Of a stretch of 40,479 nucleotides of DNA, positions 31,500-38,949 are shown one piece after another (the first letter of the stretch is position 1; each line of letters opens with the position of its first letter). The position numbers were made by a program, and so were the translations under genes. Below the pieces are notes generated by a model. It saw only the letters and a list, made by a program, of their open reading frames with translations. It did no database searches and was not told the DNA's origin. The stretch comes from Mucilaginibacter limnophilus (GTDB lineage Bacteria > Bacteroidota > Bacteroidia > Sphingobacteriales > Sphingobacteriaceae), in the NCBI RefSeq assembly GCF_004005815.1, contig NZ_SACK01000015.1, positions 1 through 40,479 of the forward strand. The letters are read 5' to 3'.

Positions 31500-31602
31500 T
31501 AGTCGATAGACCATAGTCCATGGATATCAGACTAATAATAAGTAATTACACCTTTCAAAAACAAGTGTTGTCTATCGTCTATGGACCATCGACCATGGAC
31601 TA
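31500..31602. repeat. Heptad-word hairpin between convergent trx and AurF-like genes
   Basis: The left arm from 31500 reads as words TAGTCGA, TAGACCA, TAGTCCA, TGGATAT. The right arm 31568-31602 is exactly five 7-nt words: TTGTCTA, TCGTCTA, TGGACCA, TCGACCA, TGGACTA. The arms are imperfect complements over ~34 nt with a 34-nt loop. The element fills almost the whole 106-bp gap, from 2 nt after one stop codon to 3 nt before the other. It may terminate both transcripts. Confidence 0.85.
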
Positions 31603-31604
31603 AC

Positions 31605-32483
31605 TCATACCTTCGCACCAAGCAGCCATCTCCAGGCCCAGCGGGTAGCTCGGTTAAAGCCGTTCCAGCTTTGTACAAATTCAACAACGTTTTCGAGGCA
31701 GTTTGCAGCGAATTTCTGCTTATAGTTAACAAATCCTTGTTTGAAAACGACATCGGCATCAGCTATGCCAATACGCTGATAGATCTCCTTCTTAACATAC
31801 AGCGTCCGCAGAAAGTATATATTAAACAGTATCACAAAACTGTATAGCGTCCGTTTGATGTATCCCGCTTTATTGGTATAGCGTTCAAGCAACCCTTTTG
31901 TAAAGATGATGTGCCGGCCTTCTTCAATATTGTGCAGCTCAAAAACCTTACGAAGCGTAGTATATACCTGCTTGTTTCGCCGTGAATAATTGCCATAAGT
32001 ATCAGTAACCAGTTCTATCGAAAGGCTGCCCATAAACAAAAAATCTGCAGGCAGGTACTTAGTAGTGAACTTTCCGATAAAACTATGAAACGCGGTAGGC
32101 GGTAGGGGATTTCCTTGTAACTGCTGTACTGCCTGCGCAAACATTTCTTGGTGACGATATTCTTCTATCAGTTCGCGCAGTAAAAAGCGGTACTCGGCAT
32201 CGGCAGGTTGTAAATTCAGCATATACCGGCTCATGAACACGCAAAACAAACCTTCGCCCCAACCGTACGAGTACATTACCTGTACCGCTTCGTGCCGGCC
32301 TAAGTCGAGCTTTTGCTGAGTGGTAAGCGTATCATAAATCGGCAGCCCTTCAAGTGAGTTGAGCACTTCAGGTAAAAATATCTCGGTTTCTTCGGGAAGT
32401 AAGTGCCAGGGTACATAAGTTTCGGGCATCAACTGATGCTCTTTACTTATGCGGATAAGCCGTTCAACCTCGCTGGTTTGCAT
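31605..32483 (-). CDS. AurF-like diiron oxygenase family protein
   Basis: 292 residues, all-helical, no signal peptide. Likely iron ligands are Glu108 and His111 (EEYRHQEM), Glu157 (SIELVTDTY), and His184, Glu188 and His191 (HNIEEGRH). The spacings 3, 27, 4 and 3 are those of the p-aminobenzoate N-oxygenase AurF. The first Glu is probably Glu77 (GWGEG), at a slightly different distance. Members oxidise aromatic amines or other small molecules. No biosynthetic cluster surrounds it, so the substrate is open. Confidence 0.78.
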   Translation of the reverse strand: MQTSEVERLIRISKEHQLMPETYVPWHLLPEETEIFLPEVLNSLEGLPIYDTLTTQQKLDLGRHEAVQVMYSYGWGEGLFCVFMSRYMLNLQPADAEYRFLLRELIEEYRHQEMFAQAVQQLQGNPLPPTAFHSFIGKFTTKYLPADFLFMGSLSIELVTDTYGNYSRRNKQVYTTLRKVFELHNIEEGRHIIFTKGLLERYTNKAGYIKRTLYSFVILFNIYFLRTLYVKKEIYQRIGIADADVVFKQGFVNYKQKFAANCLENVVEFVQSWNGFNRATRWAWRWLLGAKV

Positions 32484-32614
32484 AACCTAAAAATACGAAA
32501 AGCAGGCTTTTGTTTTTCAAGACACTGATAATTTGTAACCGAACTGATACAAAGGTGAATTAAACTAAGCGCAGTACCGCATGGTCAATACTTTAAATTT
32601 AAACTTCACACGAT

Positions 32615-32758
32615 ATGAAAACCTTAAAAACAATTCAAGCCGACCTGTTCAATGTATTTGTAGAAGGCAACGCCAACAAACAACAACAAGCAAGGGTGTT
32701 TATCCTTTTGTTTGTTCCGCTTTATACGCTGTATGCAATAGTTGGCGACCTGAAATAA
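32615..32758 (+). CDS. Small hypothetical protein with one hydrophobic segment
   Basis: 47 codons, read directly: MKTLKTIQADLFNVFVEGNA, then a polar NKQQQAR stretch, then a hydrophobic segment (VFILLFVPLYTLYAIV, ~28-43) and GDLK. Codon use is normal for the window. No Shine-Dalgarno, as usual here. Its TAA abuts the last base of the convergent glycosidase gene (32759). No family recognised. A real gene is likely but unproven at this size. Confidence 0.6.
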   Translation: MKTLKTIQADLFNVFVEGNANKQQQARVFILLFVPLYTLYAIVGDLK

Positions 32759-35605
32759 CTATCTCGATTTTATAAGCTTTTCCACTTTGGTTTCATCACC
32801 TTGCTTAATTATTACAAGGTTTATGCCTGCAGGCAGTTGCGTTACATCAATGGTTTGTGAAAAGTCATCTTCAGCCTTCGCGAAAGTATAATTGCCATAA
32901 GTGCGTCCGGTTGCCGCGTCGGTTAACGTGATATTTACCTGCTGATAATTGGTGTTGCTGAACGCCACATTAACCTGATTAACCGCAGGATTAGGGTAAA
33001 CGCTAAGCGTTGATACTTTAGGCGTCTCACTTAGCGGCTTTTTTAACGCCATTAAGGTTGAATGGGTGCTCATCAATGCGCCTACAAGTACACGCTCAAC
33101 AGGCAGTACAAATATTGGTGTTTCGGTTACTGTCAAAGTTATCTTGCCGTTTTTTAATGCCATCCGTGTAAAAGGCATTTTACTTTTGCCGATGGTCGGC
33201 GTGTAAACGGTTACACTATCAGCATTGGGTACGCTTAAAGTGTATTGCGCTGTACGGCCAATCTCATCAGGAACCATCAGCGCGTAAGCCGATTTTCCGT
33301 CTAACTCATAGCGGTCAACAATCGGATCGGCATTAAGGGTTTCTGCATAGGCATAATCACCAATCAGTTTATTTACCTGCACCATAAAATCGGCAGCGGG
33401 CTTACGCATACGATTTTGTTTAAGCATGCCTGATGATGCATACTGTGTCGGATTGTAAAAATTATCATCATAAGCCTGATAGATAAACAATCTGCCAATG
33501 CCTGCGCGAGAATACAACAAAATGGTCCGTAGTATCCAGTCGGCTTGCGTTTCTGAGATAGTTTTCTTACCGATCGGTATTGCCCTTATCGGACTGTTTT
33601 CGTTAGCGTCGTAACCTGCTTCGGTCACCCAAACAGGCATGCCATTGCAGTATTTGTTGGCAGCTTCAATAAACTCAATTGCTTTTTGATAGGTGTTATT
33701 CTTTTCAGGAGCTACACCGCGTGTAGGGAATGAGTTAGGCACCATCTGAGCGTCGTGCGAGTACCAGTGATAGTTGATGTAATCCCAGCAAAGATTTACA
33801 GTACCGTCGGGTTTGTAACCACGATTCATGCGGCACCACTCAACCATGCCCTTAAGGTATTCGGTATTGGCTGATGCAAGCCCACCCATTACCACCTTCA
33901 TGTTTGGGTCCGCATTTTTCACGCCAACACCGGGGCCCATGGTGTTCTTATGGCCATCGTAAAACGCCGAAAGATTAGCCGCGTACTCGTAAGCGGTTTG
34001 ATAGCCTTTACGGCCTTTCCACCATTTGTCGCGCTCGTTATCGCACTCGATGTATTTCACATACTTCAGGCCGATTTTAACGGTGTTAATGGGGTCGGCA
34101 GTCCAACGCGGTGTGCTGTTAACGCTCAACAGCGCAGGATTTACGTTTTTGTTTGAGCCATAGCGTGCAGTAAACTGGAAAGCTACTTTAGCTTGTTCTA
34201 TGTATGATTTTGGATCAGAGTAATCGCTGCCATATTTTACCGGAATATTCTCTGTGTCACGCTGATCGGCGGGATAAGTTTCCAGCATCCAGTTTGGCAG
34301 GGTTTTAAGGTCGGCGAGGATCTCCATGTCGCTTTCGCGCATGGCTTTGTACATGGCATCGTAGTTCCAGCCGCCGCTGTGTGTCGGGCTAAAGGTATAT
34401 CCGCCCGGAGTCGATTCCAGCTTTTCCCAGTCCATGTAATGGCGCACCTGGCTGAAGTTGCGCATGGCAGTCATGCGGGTTGATTCTACCTGATCAGGAT
34501 TATTGCCATCCTCAAAATCCCACTCGAAAGCATTAATGCCGATGTAATTGCTTATCGGGAAACGTTTCCTGGTAATCACAGGCGACTGGCTTTCGGTTTG
34601 TGCATTCGCCTTCAGGTAATCGCCATAAAACTCAATTTCAGTAGGAAACTGGTACCAGCAGTTAAGTATGATGTATCTTACATTGCTTACAGCAGTATCC
34701 AGTAAATATTTCTCGGGCTGTGCCGGATTTGGACCAAGCCATTTTTTATAGTATCCGCCTTTATAAACACCAACAACCCTACGGTTACCGGTGCTGTCGA
34801 TAACAGAAACAGTAACCGGAAAATCACCCAAACCGCCGGTGTTGTTATAGAACCTTATTTTTTTCAGATTGATGCGTTCGCCCTGCTCAACAGGGTAATA
34901 AGCCTCGTAGTTATTGAATATTTTGCCATAACCGGTATTAACCTCTGTATCGGTAATGCCATCAAACAAACCGGATAAGCCATCGCTCACGTTATTCAAT
35001 TGGTACCAGCGTTTTGCATCGATAGGGATTTTGGTTAAACCGTCGGTAGGTTCTGGTTGTGGATTAACCGGTGGTGGGTTAGTTACCGGCGGCTGGTTTG
35101 TAGCAGTATCAGGTGTGTTTATGCGGGTTGTATCAGATATCCCATAAGCAAATACTTTTTGCGGAATATTGTTACTGTATTTATGTACAATAATGGCATC
35201 AGCTTCAATAGGCGAAGGCAGATTAATATATTGAAACGTCATGTAACCCGGGCCTGTAAACGTGCCAAGCAGCGTACGTTGGGTGCCGTTCAGCGAATAA
35301 ATTTCAGCAGGCTTGTCTTCAAAAACGCCGGTGTAATCGTACAATTTTATTTGTGTGATCCGGCTGTGGTATTTCAGCCTGAGCGTTACATCTACGTATA
35401 CAAAATTATCCTGCCAGGCTTCCTGCACCAGTGAGTCAAGGTTGTCGTTAAGCCAGGGTGAGTAATCCTGGCCGGTATTTTGGCTTGATACCACAGATAT
35501 AAATGGTATGCGCTGATCTTGCGCGTAAGCATTGTTTAAGAAAACTATTGTTGCCAAAGCAACAAGGATAATTTTAACAGACAGCAACCGAAAACACTTC
35601 TTCAT
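32759..35605 (-). CDS. Secreted T9SS-sorted glycoside hydrolase-like protein, clan GH-A type
   Basis: 948 residues. Signal peptide 1-29 (ends NNAYAQ). Two beta-sandwich domains (~30-160 and ~195-330) are joined by a Pro-rich linker (~170-190). A TIM-barrel-like domain covers ~350-790. Asn523-Glu524 (ECDNERDKWW) fits the clan GH-A acid/base and Glu662 (VWVTEAGYDAN) the nucleophile. The last ~85 residues (from STLSVYPNPAVNQVNV to KVEKLIKSR) are a type IX secretion sorting domain, so it should be exported to the surface or medium. The exact GH family is not assigned. No SusC/SusD pair is adjacent, so it is not in a visible polysaccharide utilisation locus. Confidence 0.82.
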   Translation of the reverse strand: MKKCFRLLSVKIILVALATIVFLNNAYAQDQRIPFISVVSSQNTGQDYSPWLNDNLDSLVQEAWQDNFVYVDVTLRLKYHSRITQIKLYDYTGVFEDKPAEIYSLNGTQRTLLGTFTGPGYMTFQYINLPSPIEADAIIVHKYSNNIPQKVFAYGISDTTRINTPDTATNQPPVTNPPPVNPQPEPTDGLTKIPIDAKRWYQLNNVSDGLSGLFDGITDTEVNTGYGKIFNNYEAYYPVEQGERINLKKIRFYNNTGGLGDFPVTVSVIDSTGNRRVVGVYKGGYYKKWLGPNPAQPEKYLLDTAVSNVRYIILNCWYQFPTEIEFYGDYLKANAQTESQSPVITRKRFPISNYIGINAFEWDFEDGNNPDQVESTRMTAMRNFSQVRHYMDWEKLESTPGGYTFSPTHSGGWNYDAMYKAMRESDMEILADLKTLPNWMLETYPADQRDTENIPVKYGSDYSDPKSYIEQAKVAFQFTARYGSNKNVNPALLSVNSTPRWTADPINTVKIGLKYVKYIECDNERDKWWKGRKGYQTAYEYAANLSAFYDGHKNTMGPGVGVKNADPNMKVVMGGLASANTEYLKGMVEWCRMNRGYKPDGTVNLCWDYINYHWYSHDAQMVPNSFPTRGVAPEKNNTYQKAIEFIEAANKYCNGMPVWVTEAGYDANENSPIRAIPIGKKTISETQADWILRTILLYSRAGIGRLFIYQAYDDNFYNPTQYASSGMLKQNRMRKPAADFMVQVNKLIGDYAYAETLNADPIVDRYELDGKSAYALMVPDEIGRTAQYTLSVPNADSVTVYTPTIGKSKMPFTRMALKNGKITLTVTETPIFVLPVERVLVGALMSTHSTLMALKKPLSETPKVSTLSVYPNPAVNQVNVAFSNTNYQQVNITLTDAATGRTYGNYTFAKAEDDFSQTIDVTQLPAGINLVIIKQGDETKVEKLIKSR

Positions 35606-35623
35606 AGCACATCAATAGCTTTG

Positions 35624-35669
35624 CTGCCTTGTACTGATATGTCGTTAATACATATCAGCCAGGCGGCAG
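35624..35669 (-). promoter_or_regulatory. Inverted repeat upstream of the secreted glycosidase
   Basis: CTGATATG (35634-35641) and CATATCAG (35651-35658) are perfect complements around 9 nt, and CTGCC (35624-35628) can pair with GGCAG (35665-35669) outside them. It lies 19-64 bp upstream of the glycosidase ATG, so it is either a leader hairpin or a dimeric operator. Confidence 0.45.
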
Positions 35670-35833
35670 ATTAATTAGGGTATATGCTTTTACGAAGAGT
35701 GTAATAGAAATGTTACGCGCTATTGTAATAATTAATTAATTGTCTGTTTTATTAATTAATATTTAATTGATTCGGGCAAAGAATGCTGATTTATCATGAT
35801 TGAGTAATAATTGGATGTTCAAACAAATATTTA

Positions 35834-35864
35834 TTTGCTTGACATAAAGCTATCTATACTTTTG
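35834..35864 (+). promoter_or_regulatory. Promoter of the YceI gene
   Basis: TTTG (35834-35837) and TACTTTTG (35857-35864) are exactly 19 bp apart, a full match to the Bacteroidota consensus. Start near 35870, leader about 25 nt. The rest of the 289-bp gap (35606-35894) is AT-rich without genes. Confidence 0.85.
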
Positions 35865-35894
35865 TGCCGATAAAGAGTAACAACACAAAACACA

Positions 35895-36461
35895 ATGAAA
35901 AAAACATTCATCTTTTTAGCCGCTATCCTGCTGCAAACGGCAGTTTACGCGCAAACCTGGAAGCTTGACAAAGCTCATTCAAACCTGAAATTTACCGTTA
36001 CCCACCTGATGTTATCAGACGTTGACGGTAGTTTTAAAGATTTTGATGCTACTATCACTTCATCAAAAGCTGATTTCAGCGATGCAAAAGTTTCCTTTAC
36101 AGCACAAGTGGCATCAGTAAGTACTGAAAACGAAAAACGCGATGCGCACTTAAAAACTCCTGATTTTTTTGACGCAGCTAAATATCCAACAATATCATTT
36201 ACCAGCACCGGTATTACAAAAACTGCTGTTAATAAATACAAAGTAACAGGTAACTTAACCATGCACGGCGTTACTAAACCGGCAACTTTTGAATTTTGGC
36301 ACCGTGGCACAAAACAACATCCAATGCTTAAAACTGATGTTGCAGGTTTCCAGGTTACAGGTACCATCAACCGTAAAGACTTTGGCGTAGGTTCAGCGCC
36401 CGAGGCTGTGGTTTCTGAAGAAGTTACATTCAAAGCTAACGGCGAGTTCGCTAAACAGTAA
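35895..36461 (+). CDS. YceI family periplasmic protein
   Basis: 188 residues. Signal peptide MKKTFIFLAAILLQTAVYAQ, then the YceI lipocalin-like barrel: TWKLDKAHSNLKFTVTHL, DAHLKTPDFFDAAKYPTISF, LTMHGVTKPATFEF and INRKDFGVG. Members bind isoprenoid-type lipids; the physiological role is unclear. It is a single gene with a consensus promoter, so probably well expressed. Confidence 0.92.
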   Translation: MKKTFIFLAAILLQTAVYAQTWKLDKAHSNLKFTVTHLMLSDVDGSFKDFDATITSSKADFSDAKVSFTAQVASVSTENEKRDAHLKTPDFFDAAKYPTISFTSTGITKTAVNKYKVTGNLTMHGVTKPATFEFWHRGTKQHPMLKTDVAGFQVTGTINRKDFGVGSAPEAVVSEEVTFKANGEFAKQ

Positions 36462-36492
36462 TCAGAAAAAATTAATGATTAATAATAGCCGG

Positions 36493-36520
36493 GGCCTTGC
36501 ATATTGCGGGGCCTTTGGCG
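36493..36520 (+). terminator. Terminator-like hairpin after the YceI gene
   Basis: GGCCTTGC (36493-36500) pairs with GCGGGGCC (36506-36513) with two T-G pairs and a 5-nt loop, followed by TTT, then another T run at 36521. The minus-strand gene ending at 36535 may share it. Confidence 0.6.
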
Positions 36521-36534
36521 TTTAAGCGGAGTGG

Positions 36535-36852
36535 TTAAACATCAGTTTTACCTGTGTGCGGATCTTGTATCTTACTCAGGTTATAGCGCAGGCGGCCTTC
36601 GTCTTCAACTGCTTTTATCAACCCTTTGTCATACAGGTGAGTCAGTATATCATCGGTTTGTTTTTTTACTTCGGCAGCATCGGCGCCGGCCTCTAAAGTT
36701 TGCAAATGGGCTGCAACCTCTTCGGCAGTGCCGTTGTTCATATCAGCTAAAGTAAAAATTACCTTATCCTGCCAGCTAAGTGATGGCTCATACTCGTGCG
36801 GTACATGCAAGGGTTTAAATTCTTCAATAAAAGCAGCGTCGTCGGCGTTCAT
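36535..36852 (-). CDS. Hypothetical protein, possible winged-helix fold
   Basis: 105 residues, MNADDAAFIEEFKPLHVPHE at the start. The pattern DKVIFTLADMNNGTAEEVAAHL, a helix with VKKQTDDILTHLYDKGLI and a short beta wing (EGRLRYNLSK) resembles a small winged-helix unit. No catalytic motif. It lies 46 bp downstream of the response regulator on the same strand, so the two may be co-transcribed. Fold call is tentative. Confidence 0.65.
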   Translation of the reverse strand: MNADDAAFIEEFKPLHVPHEYEPSLSWQDKVIFTLADMNNGTAEEVAAHLQTLEAGADAAEVKKQTDDILTHLYDKGLIKAVEDEGRLRYNLSKIQDPHTGKTDV

Positions 36853-36898
36853 AAGTTGTTTTTTCTTATAAACAGCATCAACACCCGGATGGTTTTAC

Positions 36899-37276
36899 TT
36901 ATGCTGATTTAGCGGTTAGCGTCTCTATTTTCTGCATCAGGTCGGTCATTTCAAAGGGCTTGGCCAAAAAATCATCTGCGCCGGCGTCCATGGCCGATTG
37001 CCTGATGTCTTTACTGGCTGAAATCATTAGCACCGGAATCCCTTTTTTTATTACGTCAGCTTTTAATTTCCGGCATATATCGCGGCCGTCTTCACCGCTC
37101 ATCCATATATCAAGTAAAAGCAGGTCAGGAAAGTCGTTTTCCAGCTTCAGTACATCAGAGCCATACCCGGTTGAGCGTACCAAATATCCCTCAAATTCAA
37201 GCATCATACCCACAGCATCAACAATACCCGGATCGTCATCAGCTATCATTATTGTTTTTTGTTTAGAGCTAGGCAT
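36899..37276 (-). CDS. Single-domain response regulator (CheY-like receiver)
   Basis: 125 residues, receiver domain only. The acidic pair is Asp13-Asp14, phospho-acceptor Asp56 (LLLLDIWMSG), the Ser/Thr switch near 86-88 (MISAS), Lys106 (AKPFEM). No output domain, so it acts by protein contact or as a phosphate relay. It is divergent from a histidine kinase across a 273-bp gap, making that kinase a plausible partner. Confidence 0.9.
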   Translation of the reverse strand: MPSSKQKTIMIADDDPGIVDAVGMMLEFEGYLVRSTGYGSDVLKLENDFPDLLLLDIWMSGEDGRDICRKLKADVIKKGIPVLMISASKDIRQSAMDAGADDFLAKPFEMTDLMQKIETLTAKSA

Positions 37277-37549
37277 AGTAGTATCGGCAGTAAAATTTAT
37301 TCAACGGCAGTTATTTATGTACGCGATTTTAAATTTTGAACTATTAAATATGTAACTAGAGATGTTCATGTGCATAAGATTGTATGTTGAAACACCTACA
37401 AAGGTGTAACTGTAACACTATATAATGCAGGAAGTAATAAATTGTTTTAACAATTTTACAACCTTTGGGTGTAGAATAAATAAATGTTAACCCCCGTTAA
37501 TAGTTTTACGTACAATCTTACATTTACATAATCCAATTAGTTTTTGCCG
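37277..37549. other. Divergent intergenic region between response regulator and histidine kinase
   Basis: 273 bp without genes, AT-rich. Two small inverted repeats are visible: ACACCT-ACAA-AGGTGT (37392-37407) and TTAAC-CCCC-GTTAA near 37486-37499. Either could be a shared operator. No perfect TAnnTTTG element stands out on either strand. Confidence 0.4.
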
Positions 37550-38725
37550 ATGAGCCCAGCGAACCTCCCTGCAAATGAAAGCGATAGATTAAGAGATCTT
37601 TACAGTACCGAGCTACTCGATACTCCGCACGAAAAGGAATTTGATGACATTGTAAATCTTGCATCAGACCTATGTAGCATGCCTATTTCCCTTATCAGCC
37701 TGGTTGATACCAACAGACAATGGTTTAAGGCCAGGGTAGGGCTAGAAGTTGACCAAACTGGCCGTGATATCTCCTTTTGCAGCCATGCCATATTGCAGGA
37801 CGACCTTTTTGAGGTGACTGACGCTTTACAGGATAACCGCTTTAGCGATAATCCGTTGGTTGTTGAAGATCCTTCTATCAGATATTATGCTGGCGTGCCA
37901 TTGATTACCAGCGGCGGCAGCAAATTAGGCACGCTGTGTGTGATTGACAGGGTACCACGCTATCTTACCGAAAAGCAACGCTTCGCTTTAAAAGTGCTGG
38001 CCGAAAACGTGATTAAAATAGCAGAATTGCGCATCAAGAACAGACATTTGAATTATCTGGGCCAAACCCAAAAGCGTATCATCTCTATTTTGGCGCATGA
38101 TGTGCGTAACCCGCTGGCTTCGCTTAAATCGGTTATCGAATTTCGTAAAACAGATATACTTGACGAAGAAGAAGCCACTCATATGATGGACACTATAAGT
38201 CTGCAGCTTGATAGCACCATTGATATGATTGCCAATGTGGTAAACTGGGGTGAAATGCAGTTGAAATTTGATAAGTTCAGTTTCGAAGATGTGGCGCTGT
38301 TTGATTTGGTTAAAACTATTTCAGGTTCGGAAGTACTAAACAACCGGGCAAAGCATAACATAATAGTGAATGACGTTGATAAGGAGCTTTTTGTACGTAC
38401 AGACAGGCGGGTGCTTGAATTTATTTTGCGTAACCTGATGAGCAACGCCAATAAGTTCACCGAGAATGGTACCATTTCAATTTCAGCAAAAAAACAGGGA
38501 AGCTATACCATAATTGAAGTGTGCGATACAGGCGTAGGCATGCCCCAGGAAAAAGCCGATCAGTTATTTGCCGGTACCGAAAACGCTATCACGGCAGGTA
38601 CTAAAAATGAAAAAGGGAACGGTTTGGGCTTGTTATTGGTTAAAGAATTTATTGATAGGATGAAAGGCACCATTACGGTTGAAAGCAAGCCGGGCGAAGG
38701 TACTTGTTTCCGTATTGTACTATAG
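37550..38725 (+). CDS. GAF-domain sensor histidine kinase
   Basis: 391 residues from ATG 37550 (a TTG two codons upstream is less likely). The GAF domain (~18-163) has ISLISLVDTNRQWFKARVGL and FCSHAI. The dimerisation domain carries the phospho-acceptor His183 (LAHDVRNPLASL). The ATPase domain has the N box NLMSNANKFTENG, G1 DTGVGMP and G2 GNGLGLLLVKEF. No transmembrane segment, so it is a cytoplasmic sensor. The GAF type is common in Bacteroidota kinases that sense small molecules or redox state. Likely partner: the divergent receiver protein. Confidence 0.9.
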   Translation: MSPANLPANESDRLRDLYSTELLDTPHEKEFDDIVNLASDLCSMPISLISLVDTNRQWFKARVGLEVDQTGRDISFCSHAILQDDLFEVTDALQDNRFSDNPLVVEDPSIRYYAGVPLITSGGSKLGTLCVIDRVPRYLTEKQRFALKVLAENVIKIAELRIKNRHLNYLGQTQKRIISILAHDVRNPLASLKSVIEFRKTDILDEEEATHMMDTISLQLDSTIDMIANVVNWGEMQLKFDKFSFEDVALFDLVKTISGSEVLNNRAKHNIIVNDVDKELFVRTDRRVLEFILRNLMSNANKFTENGTISISAKKQGSYTIIEVCDTGVGMPQEKADQLFAGTENAITAGTKNEKGNGLGLLLVKEFIDRMKGTITVESKPGEGTCFRIVL

Positions 38726-38726
38726 T

Positions 38727-38948
38727 TTACAGATCGGTAAGGCGGGTACGTGCACGTTTTACGTAATTGCGTATATCAAGCACTATGCCGGCAAAAAAAT
38801 AAAATATGAGCGGAAAACCTACCGCCAGGAACGACGAATAGATAAAAAACAAACGTATTTTGGCGATGGAAACATTAAACCTGTCGCCCAGGTAGGTACA
38901 CACCCCGAATGAGTACCGCTCAAAAAATGTTAAAATACGCTGTATCAT
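38727..38948 (-). CDS. PspC-domain-like small membrane protein
   Basis: 73 residues: ERYSFGVCTYLGDRFNVSIAK matches the start of a PspC domain, followed by a hydrophobic region of two helices (~33-60, RLFFIYSSFLAVGFPLIFYF). PspC proteins take part in envelope stress responses. Its stop lies 1 bp from the end of the convergent kinase gene, and its start is 1 bp from the stop of the DUF2851 gene upstream, so it is in an operon with that gene. Confidence 0.77.
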   Translation of the reverse strand: MIQRILTFFERYSFGVCTYLGDRFNVSIAKIRLFFIYSSFLAVGFPLIFYFFAGIVLDIRNYVKRARTRLTDL

Positions 38949-38949
38949 G

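Noticed and set aside
32581..32775. Plus-strand frame of 64 codons in the trx-glycosidase area
   Set aside because: The frame starting at 32615 in another phase gives a coherent protein with a membrane segment; this one crosses it and runs into the end of the opposing gene.
36535..36852. Defence or toxin-antitoxin gene next to the response regulator
   Set aside because: No toxin, nuclease or antitoxin motif is visible and there is no partner gene; it only resembles a small winged-helix protein.
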